From positions 62,001 through 126,000 of the forward strand of contig NZ_JBLRWX010000001.1 in the NCBI RefSeq assembly GCF_047921035.1: a DNA stretch of 64,000 nt, written 5' to 3'. Numbering within the stretch: position 1 is the first letter of the stretch; each line of letters opens with the position of its first letter. Below are positions 16,763-25,268 of the stretch, one piece after another. Source of the DNA: Natronococcus sp047921035. Its GTDB lineage: Archaea > Halobacteriota > Halobacteria > Halobacteriales > Natrialbaceae. Under the pieces are notes generated by a model. It ran no database searches and had not been told where the DNA came from. It saw only the letters and a program-made list of their open reading frames with translations. The translations under genes were made by a program, and so were the position numbers.

Positions 16763-19102
16763 ATGAGTGAGCGGAGCGCGCCCGGGATGGCGTTCTGGGA
16801 GGATGCGGCCGAAGACGAGGCCCATCAGCGGTATCGAACGCTCCTTCGCACGATCGGCGACGGCATCTTTCAGCTCGACGTCGAGGGCCGCTTCGTCGCG
16901 GTAAACGACGTTATCGCCGAGTTAACGGGGTACGCGTACGACGAACTGCTGGGAGAGGGGATCGCCGACGTCCTCGACACCGACGGGTCGGCGATCGAGC
17001 GCGAAATCGAGCGACTCCGGACGAATCCCGCCGAACAGAGTGGGCTCCTCGAGGTTCCCGTCCGGACCGCCGACGAGAACCTGGTGCTCTGTGAGATTCG
17101 AGTGAATCCCTTCGACGAAGACGAGTCCCTGCGGGGCGCCGTCGGAACCGTCCGCGAGATCTCCCGCCGGGACCGAACGGAACTCGACTGGCGCAAACAG
17201 CACCGCGAGTTCGAGTACGAGGGCGAAAGCTACGAGATAACGCGCGACCTCCAGGAGAGCGAGGAGCGCTTGCGGCTCGCGCTCCAGGCCGGCGAGCTGG
17301 GCATGTGGGAGCTCGACCTCCAGACCCGGGAGTCGCCCGTCCGTTCGCCCCAGCACGATCGGATCTTCGGCTACGAGCAGCCCCGCGAGGAGTGGAGCTT
17401 CGAGATCTTTCTCGAGCACGTCCATCCGGAGGATCGCGAGTTCGTCGAGCACAGCTTCGAGGAGGCCTTCGAGACGGGAACGTGGGAGTTCGACTGTCGG
17501 ATCACCCGAGCCGACGAGGAACAGCGGTGGATCGCGGCCCAGGGCGAGTTCTACTACGACACCGACGGCGAGCCGGTTCGTGCGATCGGGGTCGTACAGG
17601 ACGTCACCGAGCAAAAGGAGAACGAAAAGTATCTCGAGGACGCGAAATCGCGGCTCGAGGCCGCGACCGAGGCCGGCGCAGTCGGGACCTGGGAGTGGCA
17701 CGTTCCCGACGACCGGATAGTCGTCGGCGCGTCGTTCGCCGATCAGTTCGGGATCGATCCCGACGCCGCCCGCGAGGGCGTTCCGCTCGAGCAGTTCGTC
17801 TCCTCGATCCACGAGGCCGACCGCGAGCGCGTCAGGGAGAAAATCGAAACCGCGGTCGAGACGTGCGGGGAGTACGAGGCCGAGTACCGCGTTCGCAACG
17901 CCGACGACGAACTCCGGTGGGTGGTCGCCCGGGGTCACGTCGAGTGCGACGAGAACGGGAATCCGCTGACGTTCCCCGGAACGCTCACCGATATCACCGA
18001 CCGAAAGCGAGCCGAACTCGAGGCCGAGAACCAGTCGCGGCAGCTCGAGACGCTGTTTCAGGTGCTTCCCGTCGGCGCGGTCGTCGCCGACGGCGACGGA
18101 ACGTTGCTCAAAGCCAACGACGTCGCAGAGGAGATCTGGGGCGGAGACGTGTTCGACGCGGAGTCCGTCGAGGAGTACGACAAGTACTCCGCGGTGTGGG
18201 CCGACACGGGCGAGCCAGTCGATCCCGAGGAGTGGACGATGGCCCAGGTACTTCGGGGTGAATCGGTCACGGATCCCAACGTGTACGAGATCCACGCGTT
18301 CGACGGCGAGCGTCGGATCATCATGGAACACGGCAAGCCGGTGCGGAACGCGGCCGGAGACGTGATCCGAGCGATCGTGACGCTCACCGACATCACCGAG
18401 CGGAAAACGTACGAACAGCGGCTCGAGGAGTCCAACGAGCGACTCGAGCAGTTCGCCTACGCCGCCAGCCACGACCTCCAGGAGCCGCTGCGAATGATCA
18501 CGAGCTACCTCGAGTTGCTCGAGCGCCGGTACGGCGACGACCTCGACGAGGACGCCGAGGAGTTCATCGGGTTCGCCGTCGCCGGCGCCGACCGGATGCG
18601 CGAGATGATCGACGGGCTGCTCGACTACGCGCGCGTCGACACGAAAGGCGAGCCGTTCGAGCCCGTCGACCTGGACGGCGTGCTCGATGAGACGCTCGAT
18701 ACCCTCCGAATGAAGATCGACGAGAGCGGAGCCGAAATCGCGGCGGAGTCGCTTCCCCGCGTGCGGGGCGACGAAACCCAACTTCGACAGCTCTTCCAGA
18801 ACCTCCTGAGCAACGCGATGGAGTACTCCGGCGACGGGGCGCCCCGAATCCGCGTCGAGGCCGAGCGCGTCGGCGAAACCTGGGCGGTTGCGGTCCGCGA
18901 CGAGGGAATCGGAATCGACGCCGACGAGCAAGACCGCGTCTTCGACGTGTTCGAACGGCTCCACGGTCGCGAGGAACACCCCGGAACCGGGATCGGACTC
19001 GCGCTCTGTGAGCGGATCGTCGAACGCCACGGCGGCGAGATCCGGGTGGAGTCCGAACCCGGCGAGGGGACGACGTTCACGTTCACGCTTCCCGCGGTGT
19101 AG
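16763..19102 (+). CDS. Multi-PAS sensor histidine kinase
   Basis: A 779-residue soluble kinase with no membrane segment. About four PAS domains fill the first 550 residues (near 22-130, 170-280, 295-415 and 430-550); several are followed by PAC-type ends such as GVVQDVTEQKENE. A HisKA region carries the phospho-accepting His in YAASHDLQEPLRM (about residue 570). An HATPase_c domain follows, with the N box QNLLSNAMEYS, the G1 box DEGIGID and the G2 box GTGIGLAL. Such kinases sense redox, light or small molecules through PAS and phosphorylate a response regulator; no regulator gene is adjacent. An HxxxDLQEP H-box is common in haloarchaeal kinases. Confidence 0.93.
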   Translation: MSERSAPGMAFWEDAAEDEAHQRYRTLLRTIGDGIFQLDVEGRFVAVNDVIAELTGYAYDELLGEGIADVLDTDGSAIEREIERLRTNPAEQSGLLEVPVRTADENLVLCEIRVNPFDEDESLRGAVGTVREISRRDRTELDWRKQHREFEYEGESYEITRDLQESEERLRLALQAGELGMWELDLQTRESPVRSPQHDRIFGYEQPREEWSFEIFLEHVHPEDREFVEHSFEEAFETGTWEFDCRITRADEEQRWIAAQGEFYYDTDGEPVRAIGVVQDVTEQKENEKYLEDAKSRLEAATEAGAVGTWEWHVPDDRIVVGASFADQFGIDPDAAREGVPLEQFVSSIHEADRERVREKIETAVETCGEYEAEYRVRNADDELRWVVARGHVECDENGNPLTFPGTLTDITDRKRAELEAENQSRQLETLFQVLPVGAVVADGDGTLLKANDVAEEIWGGDVFDAESVEEYDKYSAVWADTGEPVDPEEWTMAQVLRGESVTDPNVYEIHAFDGERRIIMEHGKPVRNAAGDVIRAIVTLTDITERKTYEQRLEESNERLEQFAYAASHDLQEPLRMITSYLELLERRYGDDLDEDAEEFIGFAVAGADRMREMIDGLLDYARVDTKGEPFEPVDLDGVLDETLDTLRMKIDESGAEIAAESLPRVRGDETQLRQLFQNLLSNAMEYSGDGAPRIRVEAERVGETWAVAVRDEGIGIDADEQDRVFDVFERLHGREEHPGTGIGLALCERIVERHGGEIRVESEPGEGTTFTFTLPAV

Positions 19103-19186
19103 AACGTCGTCTCGGTCCGTCTGTACTGTGGAACGCGGGAAACCGGACCGGCAACCCGGAACTTCGAAACTGCCCGGTCGACTCCG

Positions 19187-20548
19187 TTACGCTACCGTTG
19201 CGCTTCGTCCCGCGGCCTCGATCGCCTCGAGGAAGATCCCGATCCCGAGGTCGATCTCGCGCTCGCTCGAGTCCAGCGGCGGGAGCAGCCGGATCGTCTT
19301 CTTCCCGCAGCCGAGGGTCAACAGCCCGCGGCGCAGGGACTCCTCGACGACCGCGCTGCGGCGCTCGGGGGTGTCGAACTCGACGGCCAGCATCAGTCCC
19401 TTGCCTCGAACGTCGACGACGTGGTCGGGCGAATCGTCCCGGAGCAGTTCCTTCGCCTGCTCGCCGCGGTCGGTAGCGTTCTCGAGCAGATCGTACTCGT
19501 CGATCGCCTCGAGGGTGAACGCGCCCATCATCGAGCCAAGCAGGTCGCCCCCGCCGAAGGTCGAGCCCAGTCGGTTCTTCTCGCTGGGGAAGATCTCCGA
19601 GCGGGAGATCGTCGCGCCGACGCGCAGTGCCTTCGCGGCGGAGATGACGTCGGGCTCGATCGGGTAGTGATCGGAGGCCCAGAGCTTCCCGGTGCGGCCG
19701 ACGCCGGACTGGATCTCGTCGACGACCAGCGGGATGTCGTACTCGTCGGTGACGTCGGCAACCTCCTGCATGAACGCGTCGCTGGGGAAGCGGTAGCCGC
19801 CGACGCCCTGGATCGGCTCGAGGGTCAGGAACGCGATCTCGTCGGGATTGATGTGGCCGCCCTCCGGAGACAGCGAGTTCCGAAGCTGCGAGCCCTCGTT
19901 CGCGAAGAAGCCACAGTCACAGCTGGCGGCGTCACAGCCGCGGTCGGCACAGAACGGGACCGTCTCGATCCCGCTGATCTCGGGGTAGTGGCGCGTGTAG
20001 ACCTCCTTCGATTTGGTGATCGAGAGGGTGCCGAAGGTGCGCCCGTGGAAGCTGCCGGCGAAGGCGACGCCGTACTTCGCGGGCGCCCGGTGGTCGTGGG
20101 TGATCTTCATCGCGTTCTCCATGGCCTCCGCGCCGGAGTTCGAGAGGAAGACGGTGTCCATCCCGTACTGGCTCGAGACGTCGACCAGTTTCTCCATGAG
20201 GTGACTCGAGCCCGGCACGTCGGACTCCTCGGGGGTCGGGCCCGCGCCGAAGTACATGTCCTGGCCGGCGATCTTCATCGGTTCGACGAGGTCGAACTCC
20301 CGCAGCTTGTCGGTGACCTTTTCGTTGTTGTAGCCGAGCGGTGCGGCGCCGATGTGACACGTAAAGTCGAGCAACACGTTGCCGTCGACGTCGGTGACGA
20401 ACGGTCCGTCGGCCTCGCGAGTCACGTCCCAGACGAACTCGTGGGAGTACTCGCTGGGCGCCGCGTTCTCCCCGTGGAACTCGACCCACTCCTGGGCGTT
20501 GGGGCCGGGGAACGCGTCCACGTTCGGTTCGGCAGTGTCCCTGTCCAT
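19187..20548 (-). CDS. Class III PLP-dependent aminotransferase with Cys-rich insertion
   Basis: A 453-residue fold-type I aminotransferase. The PLP lysine is in SAAKALR (about residue 306), and the VVDEIQSGVGRTG motif precedes it. The family moves an omega-amino group (GABA, ornithine, lysine or similar) to 2-oxoglutarate. An unusual insertion around residue 205 contains CADRGC, then C-D-C (four Cys within 14 residues), which may bind metal. The frame is open further upstream, but ATG 20548 fits the promoter: a TTTAATG TATA-like box lies about 28 nt upstream and a palindrome sits between. It lies next to a BCCT carrier on the same strand, which may bring in its substrate. Confidence 0.85.
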   Translation of the reverse strand: MDRDTAEPNVDAFPGPNAQEWVEFHGENAAPSEYSHEFVWDVTREADGPFVTDVDGNVLLDFTCHIGAAPLGYNNEKVTDKLREFDLVEPMKIAGQDMYFGAGPTPEESDVPGSSHLMEKLVDVSSQYGMDTVFLSNSGAEAMENAMKITHDHRAPAKYGVAFAGSFHGRTFGTLSITKSKEVYTRHYPEISGIETVPFCADRGCDAASCDCGFFANEGSQLRNSLSPEGGHINPDEIAFLTLEPIQGVGGYRFPSDAFMQEVADVTDEYDIPLVVDEIQSGVGRTGKLWASDHYPIEPDVISAAKALRVGATISRSEIFPSEKNRLGSTFGGGDLLGSMMGAFTLEAIDEYDLLENATDRGEQAKELLRDDSPDHVVDVRGKGLMLAVEFDTPERRSAVVEESLRRGLLTLGCGKKTIRLLPPLDSSEREIDLGIGIFLEAIEAAGRSATVA

Positions 20549-20560
20549 ACACAGATAATG

Positions 20561-20573
20561 TGTACGTCGTACA
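20561..20573. promoter_or_regulatory. Candidate operator before the class III aminotransferase gene
   Basis: TGTACG-T-CGTACA is a perfect 6 bp inverted repeat with a one-base centre. It lies between the TATA-like TTTAATG (20573-20579, minus strand) and ATG 20548. A repressor bound here would block transcription start. Haloarchaeal Lrp-type regulators recognise similar short palindromes, but no regulator is assigned. Confidence 0.4.
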
Positions 20574-20677
20574 TTAAATGTTGTTATAGATGAGCACAGT
20601 CGCCGGGAGGCGAGGACCGGGTCGTCGCGCCGAACGACCCGATGCAAGCGGTTACAGAATTGGACCGAACGGCTCCG

Positions 20678-22312
20678 TTAGTCGTCGTCGCCCGGCTCCG
20701 CAGTCGTCGCCGGGTCGTCGGATCGCCGTTCCGTCGAGCCGACGATCACCGTCTCCTCCTGGAGCAATACGCGGCCGTTGGTGCCACTCAGGTTCTTGAT
20801 CAGCGACAGCATCGCGAGGAAACAGACGATGGCGAACGGTGCGCCGGTGATGACGACGGCCTGCTCGAGCGCGCCGGCGCCACCTTCGCCGCCGATGATC
20901 ATCAGGATCGCGGCGGTCACCCCGAGGACGACGCCCCAGAAGACTCGGTTGATAGTCGAGGGAGATTCCTTGCCGCCCGTGGTCATCATCGAGACCGCGA
21001 GCGTCGAGGAGTCAGCGGACGTAATAAAGAACGTCGTCACGATCACGAGGAACGCGACCATGAAGACCGCGCCGAACGGCAGGGCGTCGAACAGGATAAA
21101 GCCCGAAACCTCGGCACCGACCTCTCCCGCGATGACCTCGCTGAAGTCCGCACCGCCGGTGTCCTGCAGGTAGACGGCGGTTCCGCCGACGAACGTGAAC
21201 CACGGAATGGTCGCAGCGGAGGTCGCGACGATTCCCGTAAAGGCGACCTCGCGAATCGTTCGGCCCTTCGAGATCCGGGCGATAAACAGCCCCGCGAAGG
21301 GGGACCACGAGAGCGCCCACGCCCAGTAGAATACCGTCCAGCTCTCGACCCAGCCGGTACCGCCGTCGCCGGCACCGGTGTAGAGGCTCATCGAGACGAA
21401 GTTGCTGATCATCCCGCCGATCGCCTGCGAGCCGAGCAACAGCAGGAACATCGACGGTCCGAGGATGAACGTCGCCAGCATGATCACGACGAACAGCCCC
21501 ATGTTGAAGTTCGAGAGCCGGCGGATCCCCTTGTCGACGCCGAGCACCATCGAGATCGTAAAGAGGATCGTCATCGTCGTCACCACGAGCAAGACGCCGG
21601 TGTCACCGAAGCTCAGTCCCCACTGGTACTCGAGGCCGCTGATGAACTGGCTACCGATAAAGCCCAGCGACGTCGCGACCCCGCCGATGGTCGCGAACAC
21701 CGCGAGGATGTCGACGACCTTGGCGACCGGTCCGTCGAGGTTCTCTTTTCCGATGATCGGCGTCAATGCCGACGAAACCCGCAGCGGAACCTTGTCGTAG
21801 TTGTACGCGAAGTAGCCGATCGCGATCCCCATAATCGTAAACACCGCCAGCTGGGGCAGGGCCCAGTGAAACAGCGTCTGCTGGATCGCGAACGGTATCG
21901 CCTCGCTCGTTCCCCCTTCGATGCCGAACAGCGGGTTCGGATCGGCGTAGTAGAACAGCCCCTCGGTCGGCCCCCAGAACACGACGCCCGCGGCGAAGCC
22001 CGCCGAGTACAGCATCGCGAAAAACGAGAGGAAGCTGTACTCGGGGTCCTGGTCGCCGAGTTTGAGCTTCCCCCACGGGCCGACGATCAGGTACAACAGG
22101 AAGACGACGACCAGGAACACGATCACCAGCAGCGCCCAGCTCATGTAGCTGAGCATCTCCCCGTGGACGGTTTCGATCCCGCCGGCGACGAGATCCCGGT
22201 CGAGGAAAAACGCCACGATCACCCCGACGGTAAGCAACGCGCCGAACACGAAGACGACTGGATCGAGTTCGTCGAGGAATCGACCGACCATCCCCTGCTC
22301 ACTATTGCTCAC
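20678..22312 (-). CDS. BCCT-family transporter (betaine/carnitine/choline type)
   Basis: A 544-residue protein with about twelve membrane segments. The diagnostic BCCT segment is present: FYWAWALSWSPFAGLFIAR (about residues 325-343), with the Trp residues that line the substrate site and the IARISKGRT loop. The N-terminal VFWGPTEGLFYY segment is also typical. BCCT proteins import compatible solutes such as glycine betaine using sodium or proton gradients, often under osmotic stress. A short acidic C-terminal tail follows the last helix. Neighbouring aminotransferase, amidohydrolase and RidA genes suggest it may serve nitrogen-compound catabolism as well as osmoprotection. Confidence 0.92.
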   Translation of the reverse strand: MSNSEQGMVGRFLDELDPVVFVFGALLTVGVIVAFFLDRDLVAGGIETVHGEMLSYMSWALLVIVFLVVVFLLYLIVGPWGKLKLGDQDPEYSFLSFFAMLYSAGFAAGVVFWGPTEGLFYYADPNPLFGIEGGTSEAIPFAIQQTLFHWALPQLAVFTIMGIAIGYFAYNYDKVPLRVSSALTPIIGKENLDGPVAKVVDILAVFATIGGVATSLGFIGSQFISGLEYQWGLSFGDTGVLLVVTTMTILFTISMVLGVDKGIRRLSNFNMGLFVVIMLATFILGPSMFLLLLGSQAIGGMISNFVSMSLYTGAGDGGTGWVESWTVFYWAWALSWSPFAGLFIARISKGRTIREVAFTGIVATSAATIPWFTFVGGTAVYLQDTGGADFSEVIAGEVGAEVSGFILFDALPFGAVFMVAFLVIVTTFFITSADSSTLAVSMMTTGGKESPSTINRVFWGVVLGVTAAILMIIGGEGGAGALEQAVVITGAPFAIVCFLAMLSLIKNLSGTNGRVLLQEETVIVGSTERRSDDPATTAEPGDDD

Positions 22313-22699
22313 GGGGACTCACCTCCGGCTCTCGAGCCGAGTAGCCGGTTCGATCCGCGTCGATCCTCCCACCCGCTCGCCGTGCGCTGCGATGGCATAC
22401 CGAACCAATTGCCAGTATCTTGCATAAACATTTCCTTTTCGTACCCGCCATACACAGATTGCGTTTATTATACGGATCCCGTACGAAGTCTCTCAACAGT
22501 ATCTATAATTTAACACTCGTGCAGAGTATATAGATATATCTTCAGGTCTTTACGACATAGCGTTCGATGATCACATCTGTCGCTCGGAACCGTCTCTCGA
22601 CGAATTACCCGGCGTCCGCATTACAAATCGTCGTACTCACGAACTGTATTCGATCTCGTCCCGGCGTCCCCGTCCGAGCCGTGACCGAGACGGAACTTG
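22313..22699. other. Intergenic region upstream of the BCCT gene (387 bp), AT-rich
   Basis: No convincing gene is present. The first 100 bp read as the BCCT leader and promoter on the minus strand, with a GTTTATGC TATA-like box near 22422-22432. From about 22440 to 22560 the sequence is much more AT-rich than its surroundings, with TATA-like runs including TATATAGATATATC. That stretch may contain further promoter or regulator sites. An ORF of 64 codons on the minus strand (22302-22496) looks non-coding in composition. Confidence 0.4.
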
Positions 22700-23347
22700 T
22701 CAGTTCGTCAGCTCCTCGAGGTTGCGTTCGCGAGCCGCCGCGCTCTCCTCGGCGCGCTCGGCGAACTCGTCGACGCGGTCCTTGATCTCCTCGCGGGTCG
22801 CCTCCGGAGAGAAGGAGTCGGACATCGTCAGCAGCCGGACGAACGCTCGCAGCTCCTCGTCGGTGAGCTGGGCGAACTCCTCGTTCTCGAGCTTCTCGAC
22901 GACCTCATCGACGTCGATCTGCCCGACCGGTTCGACGCTGAACTCGACGTTGACCATCCGGTAGTTCGACCCCGCGAGGCGCTGTTCGGCCTTACCGACG
23001 CCCTCCGAGAGCATGTCTTTGAACGGGGTGTGGTACCCCATCGTACCGAGGTGGAGGAAGGCGAGCATGTCCGTGATCCCCTGGGTGTAGGCGTCCCGGT
23101 CCTCGTCGTCGGGGTCGAACACCGTCTCCCGGTCCCGTTCCTCCATGTACTCGAAGAGGATGCTGAAATCGAGCACCGCGTTTCGAACCCGGCGACGGAT
23201 CCGGTTGCGCTTCTGTTTCTTCGAGTGGTCGGTGTAGTCCGTCTTCCGGCCGAGCAGGAAATCGCGGTCGGAGGGGGTGAGGATCCCGCGGGGCCGGTCC
23301 GAGTCGGCCGCGGTTCGAAGCGACTGCGGGACGTCATCCTGGCTCAT
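22700..23347 (-). CDS. Haloarchaeal conserved protein of unknown function (215 aa)
   Basis: A 215-residue acidic soluble protein from ATG 23347; the frame is open a little further upstream without a good start. The region GILTPSDRDFLLG (about residues 20-32) followed by basic residues and RVRNAVLDFSILF recurs in many haloarchaeal proteins of unknown role. The rest is predicted helical and highly charged, ending in a coiled-coil-like stretch. No membrane segment or catalytic motif is visible. It may be a regulatory or scaffold protein. It is transcribed alone, with about 85 bp to the downstream M20 gene start. Confidence 0.7.
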   Translation of the reverse strand: MSQDDVPQSLRTAADSDRPRGILTPSDRDFLLGRKTDYTDHSKKQKRNRIRRRVRNAVLDFSILFEYMEERDRETVFDPDDEDRDAYTQGITDMLAFLHLGTMGYHTPFKDMLSEGVGKAEQRLAGSNYRMVNVEFSVEPVGQIDVDEVVEKLENEEFAQLTDEELRAFVRLLTMSDSFSPEATREEIKDRVDEFAERAEESAAARERNLEELTN

Positions 23348-23433
23348 ACAGGCTACTGGTGGAGCGCGCGAATTAACGTTTCTGATCCGCACAACGTGAC
23401 GGGTATCCGATAGTTCTGCGGGTCGCGAGCGCG

Positions 23434-24765
23434 TCAGATCGGTCGTCGGGAGAGTTCGGCGATCGTCTCCGAGAGCACGCCGACGCCGATCTCGAGGCTT
23501 CGTTCGTCGACGTCGAACGTCGGCGTGTGGTGGTTGGTCGGGTGATCGGTCCCCACGAGCAGGTACGAGGCGAGCCCGCCGTCGTCCTGAACGCGGTTCA
23601 TCAGGTAGGTGACGTCCTCGCTGACGCCGAACTCCGTCGAGGGGATCACCCGGTCGACCCCCTCGACCTCGCGGGCGACCGAGCCGATCAGTTCGCGCAA
23701 GGCGGGGTGGCTGTCGGCCCGCGGTGACTCGCTGATGACCCGCGGCGTGACGTCGCAGTCGTGCATCTCCGCGGCCGCGTACAGCACCCGCTCGAGTTCG
23801 GTCCGCATGTACTCCATCAGCCCCGTCGTCTCGCCGCGGACCTCGGCGTCGATCGTGATCTCCTCGGCGATAACGTTGCTCGCGGTGCCGCCTTCGATTC
23901 GGCCGACGTTGACGCGGGTCTGCCCGTCGCTGTGTCGGGGGATCGCGTAGGCGTTCTGGATCGCCGTCGCCGCGGCCTGCATCGCGTTGCCGCCCTCGTT
24001 GGGCGCCTTCCCCGCGTGGGCGCTCGCCCCCTCGAACGTCGCCGTCAGGTGGGCCATCGCCAGCGGCTTCTCGACGCCGGCGACGATCTCGCCCGTCGGG
24101 TGGTCGAGCCCGACGTGGAGCGCCAACAGGTAGTCGACGTCCTCGAGATAGCCCCCCTCGGCCATCGCCTTCCCGCCGCCCGAGATCTCCTCGGCGGGCT
24201 GGAAGAAGACCTTCAGCGTCCCCGAGAAATCGCCGTCGGAACCCCGCTCCGACGAGGATCGCGACTCGTCGAGTCGCTCATCGCTTCCCGCGATCGCCTC
24301 GATCGTTCCCAGCGCCATCGCGATGTGGGCGTCGTGGCCGCAGGCGTGCATGTACCCCTCGTGTTCCGAGCGAAACCCCTCCGCCGCGGGGCGGTGCTCG
24401 GCCAGATCGGACTCGGTCATCGAGATCCCGTCCATGTCGACCCGGAGCCCGATCGTCGGCCCGTCGCCGCGCTCGAGGACGCCGACCACGCCGGTGTGGC
24501 CGTCCGCCGTCCGCTCGAGGACGTCCTCGCGAACCCCCGCCTCGCGGGCGCGTTCGAGCCAGGGCTCGAGCTCGCTCACCTCGGGGACCGCCATCCGCTG
24601 GTCGGTCGAGAGCGCCTCGCGGCCGACGGCGATCTCGTCGACGCCGATCCGCTCGAGTTCCTCGACGATTCGGGCCGTCGTCCGAAACTCGCGCCACCCC
24701 GGCTCCGGACATCGGTGGAACTCCCGTCTGAGCTCCGATACCCTGCTTCGAACGTCGTACACCAT
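23434..24765 (-). CDS. M20-family amidohydrolase/metallopeptidase
   Basis: A 443-residue hydrolase from ATG 24765 (MVYDVRSRV); an upstream in-frame ATG at 24807 would add an atypical 14-residue leader. Zinc-site motifs of M20D aminoacylase-like enzymes are visible: HACGHDAH (about residues 107-114) and FQPAEE (about 170). The N-terminal EFHRCPEPGWREF resembles the ELHRHPE start of that family. Such enzymes remove acyl groups from N-acyl amino acids or cleave aminobenzoyl-glutamate-like amides. The neighbouring RidA and aminotransferase genes on the same strand suggest a role in amino-acid derivative catabolism. Substrate not determined. Confidence 0.87.
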   Translation of the reverse strand: MVYDVRSRVSELRREFHRCPEPGWREFRTTARIVEELERIGVDEIAVGREALSTDQRMAVPEVSELEPWLERAREAGVREDVLERTADGHTGVVGVLERGDGPTIGLRVDMDGISMTESDLAEHRPAAEGFRSEHEGYMHACGHDAHIAMALGTIEAIAGSDERLDESRSSSERGSDGDFSGTLKVFFQPAEEISGGGKAMAEGGYLEDVDYLLALHVGLDHPTGEIVAGVEKPLAMAHLTATFEGASAHAGKAPNEGGNAMQAAATAIQNAYAIPRHSDGQTRVNVGRIEGGTASNVIAEEITIDAEVRGETTGLMEYMRTELERVLYAAAEMHDCDVTPRVISESPRADSHPALRELIGSVAREVEGVDRVIPSTEFGVSEDVTYLMNRVQDDGGLASYLLVGTDHPTNHHTPTFDVDERSLEIGVGVLSETIAELSRRPI

Positions 24766-24861
24766 CTTTCGTGGCGGTAAGAAGCCGGTACACTTAACGG
24801 TAGTCAATAGCGGGATTCGGTTCGAATCAGCTCGACCCGAAAACGGAAACCGAATCCGAAC

Positions 24862-25257
24862 CTACTGCGAGCCGAGGTAGGCGGTCGCGTCCATCTCGAC
24901 CCGGACATCCTCGGGCAGCCTCGAGACCTCGACGCAGACCCTGGCGGGCGGCTCGTCGCCGAACTTCTCCCCGTAGGCCTCGTTGACCCGCTCGTAGTCC
25001 TCGAGATCGGTGAGGTAGACAGTCACCTTCACGACGTCGGCGAGGCCGTCGCCGCCGGCCTCGTCGACGACCGCGGCGATGTTCTCGAGGACGCGGTCGG
25101 TCTGGGCCTCGATGTCGCCGTCGACGGCCTCACCCGTGTCGGGATCGACGGGGCCGTAGCCCGAGACGTGGAGCGTGTCCCCGGCGCGGACGCCTTGCGA
25201 GTAGGGGTTGTCGTTGTTCGGTGCGCCGTCGGTACTGATGGGTTCGGTGTCGGACAT
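24862..25257 (-). CDS. RidA family enamine/imine deaminase
   Basis: A 131-residue protein of the RidA/YjgF/UK114 family. The N-terminal NPYSQGVRAGDTLHVSG and the C-terminal PARVCVEVSRLP with its Arg match the substrate-binding features of the family. RidA hydrolyses reactive 2-aminoacrylate and other enamines formed by PLP enzymes and so protects them. It starts 11 bp after the stop of the aminotransferase gene and is likely co-transcribed with it, a sensible pairing because aminotransferases are sensitive to such intermediates. The extended acidic N-terminus is a halophilic feature. Confidence 0.9.
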   Translation of the reverse strand: MSDTEPISTDGAPNNDNPYSQGVRAGDTLHVSGYGPVDPDTGEAVDGDIEAQTDRVLENIAAVVDEAGGDGLADVVKVTVYLTDLEDYERVNEAYGEKFGDEPPARVCVEVSRLPEDVRVEMDATAYLGSQ

Positions 25258-25268
25258 CGTTCGGAGCG

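Noticed and set aside
16922..19030. 702-codon minus-strand ORF opposite the histidine kinase
   Set aside because: It is a mirror of the kinase gene, created by high GC at third codon positions. Its product has no recognisable domain and the kinase reading is unmistakable.
20642..22513. 623-codon plus-strand ORF opposite the BCCT gene
   Set aside because: The minus strand encodes a clear BCCT carrier with all signature motifs; the plus frame is an Arg/Asp/Glu-rich artefact.
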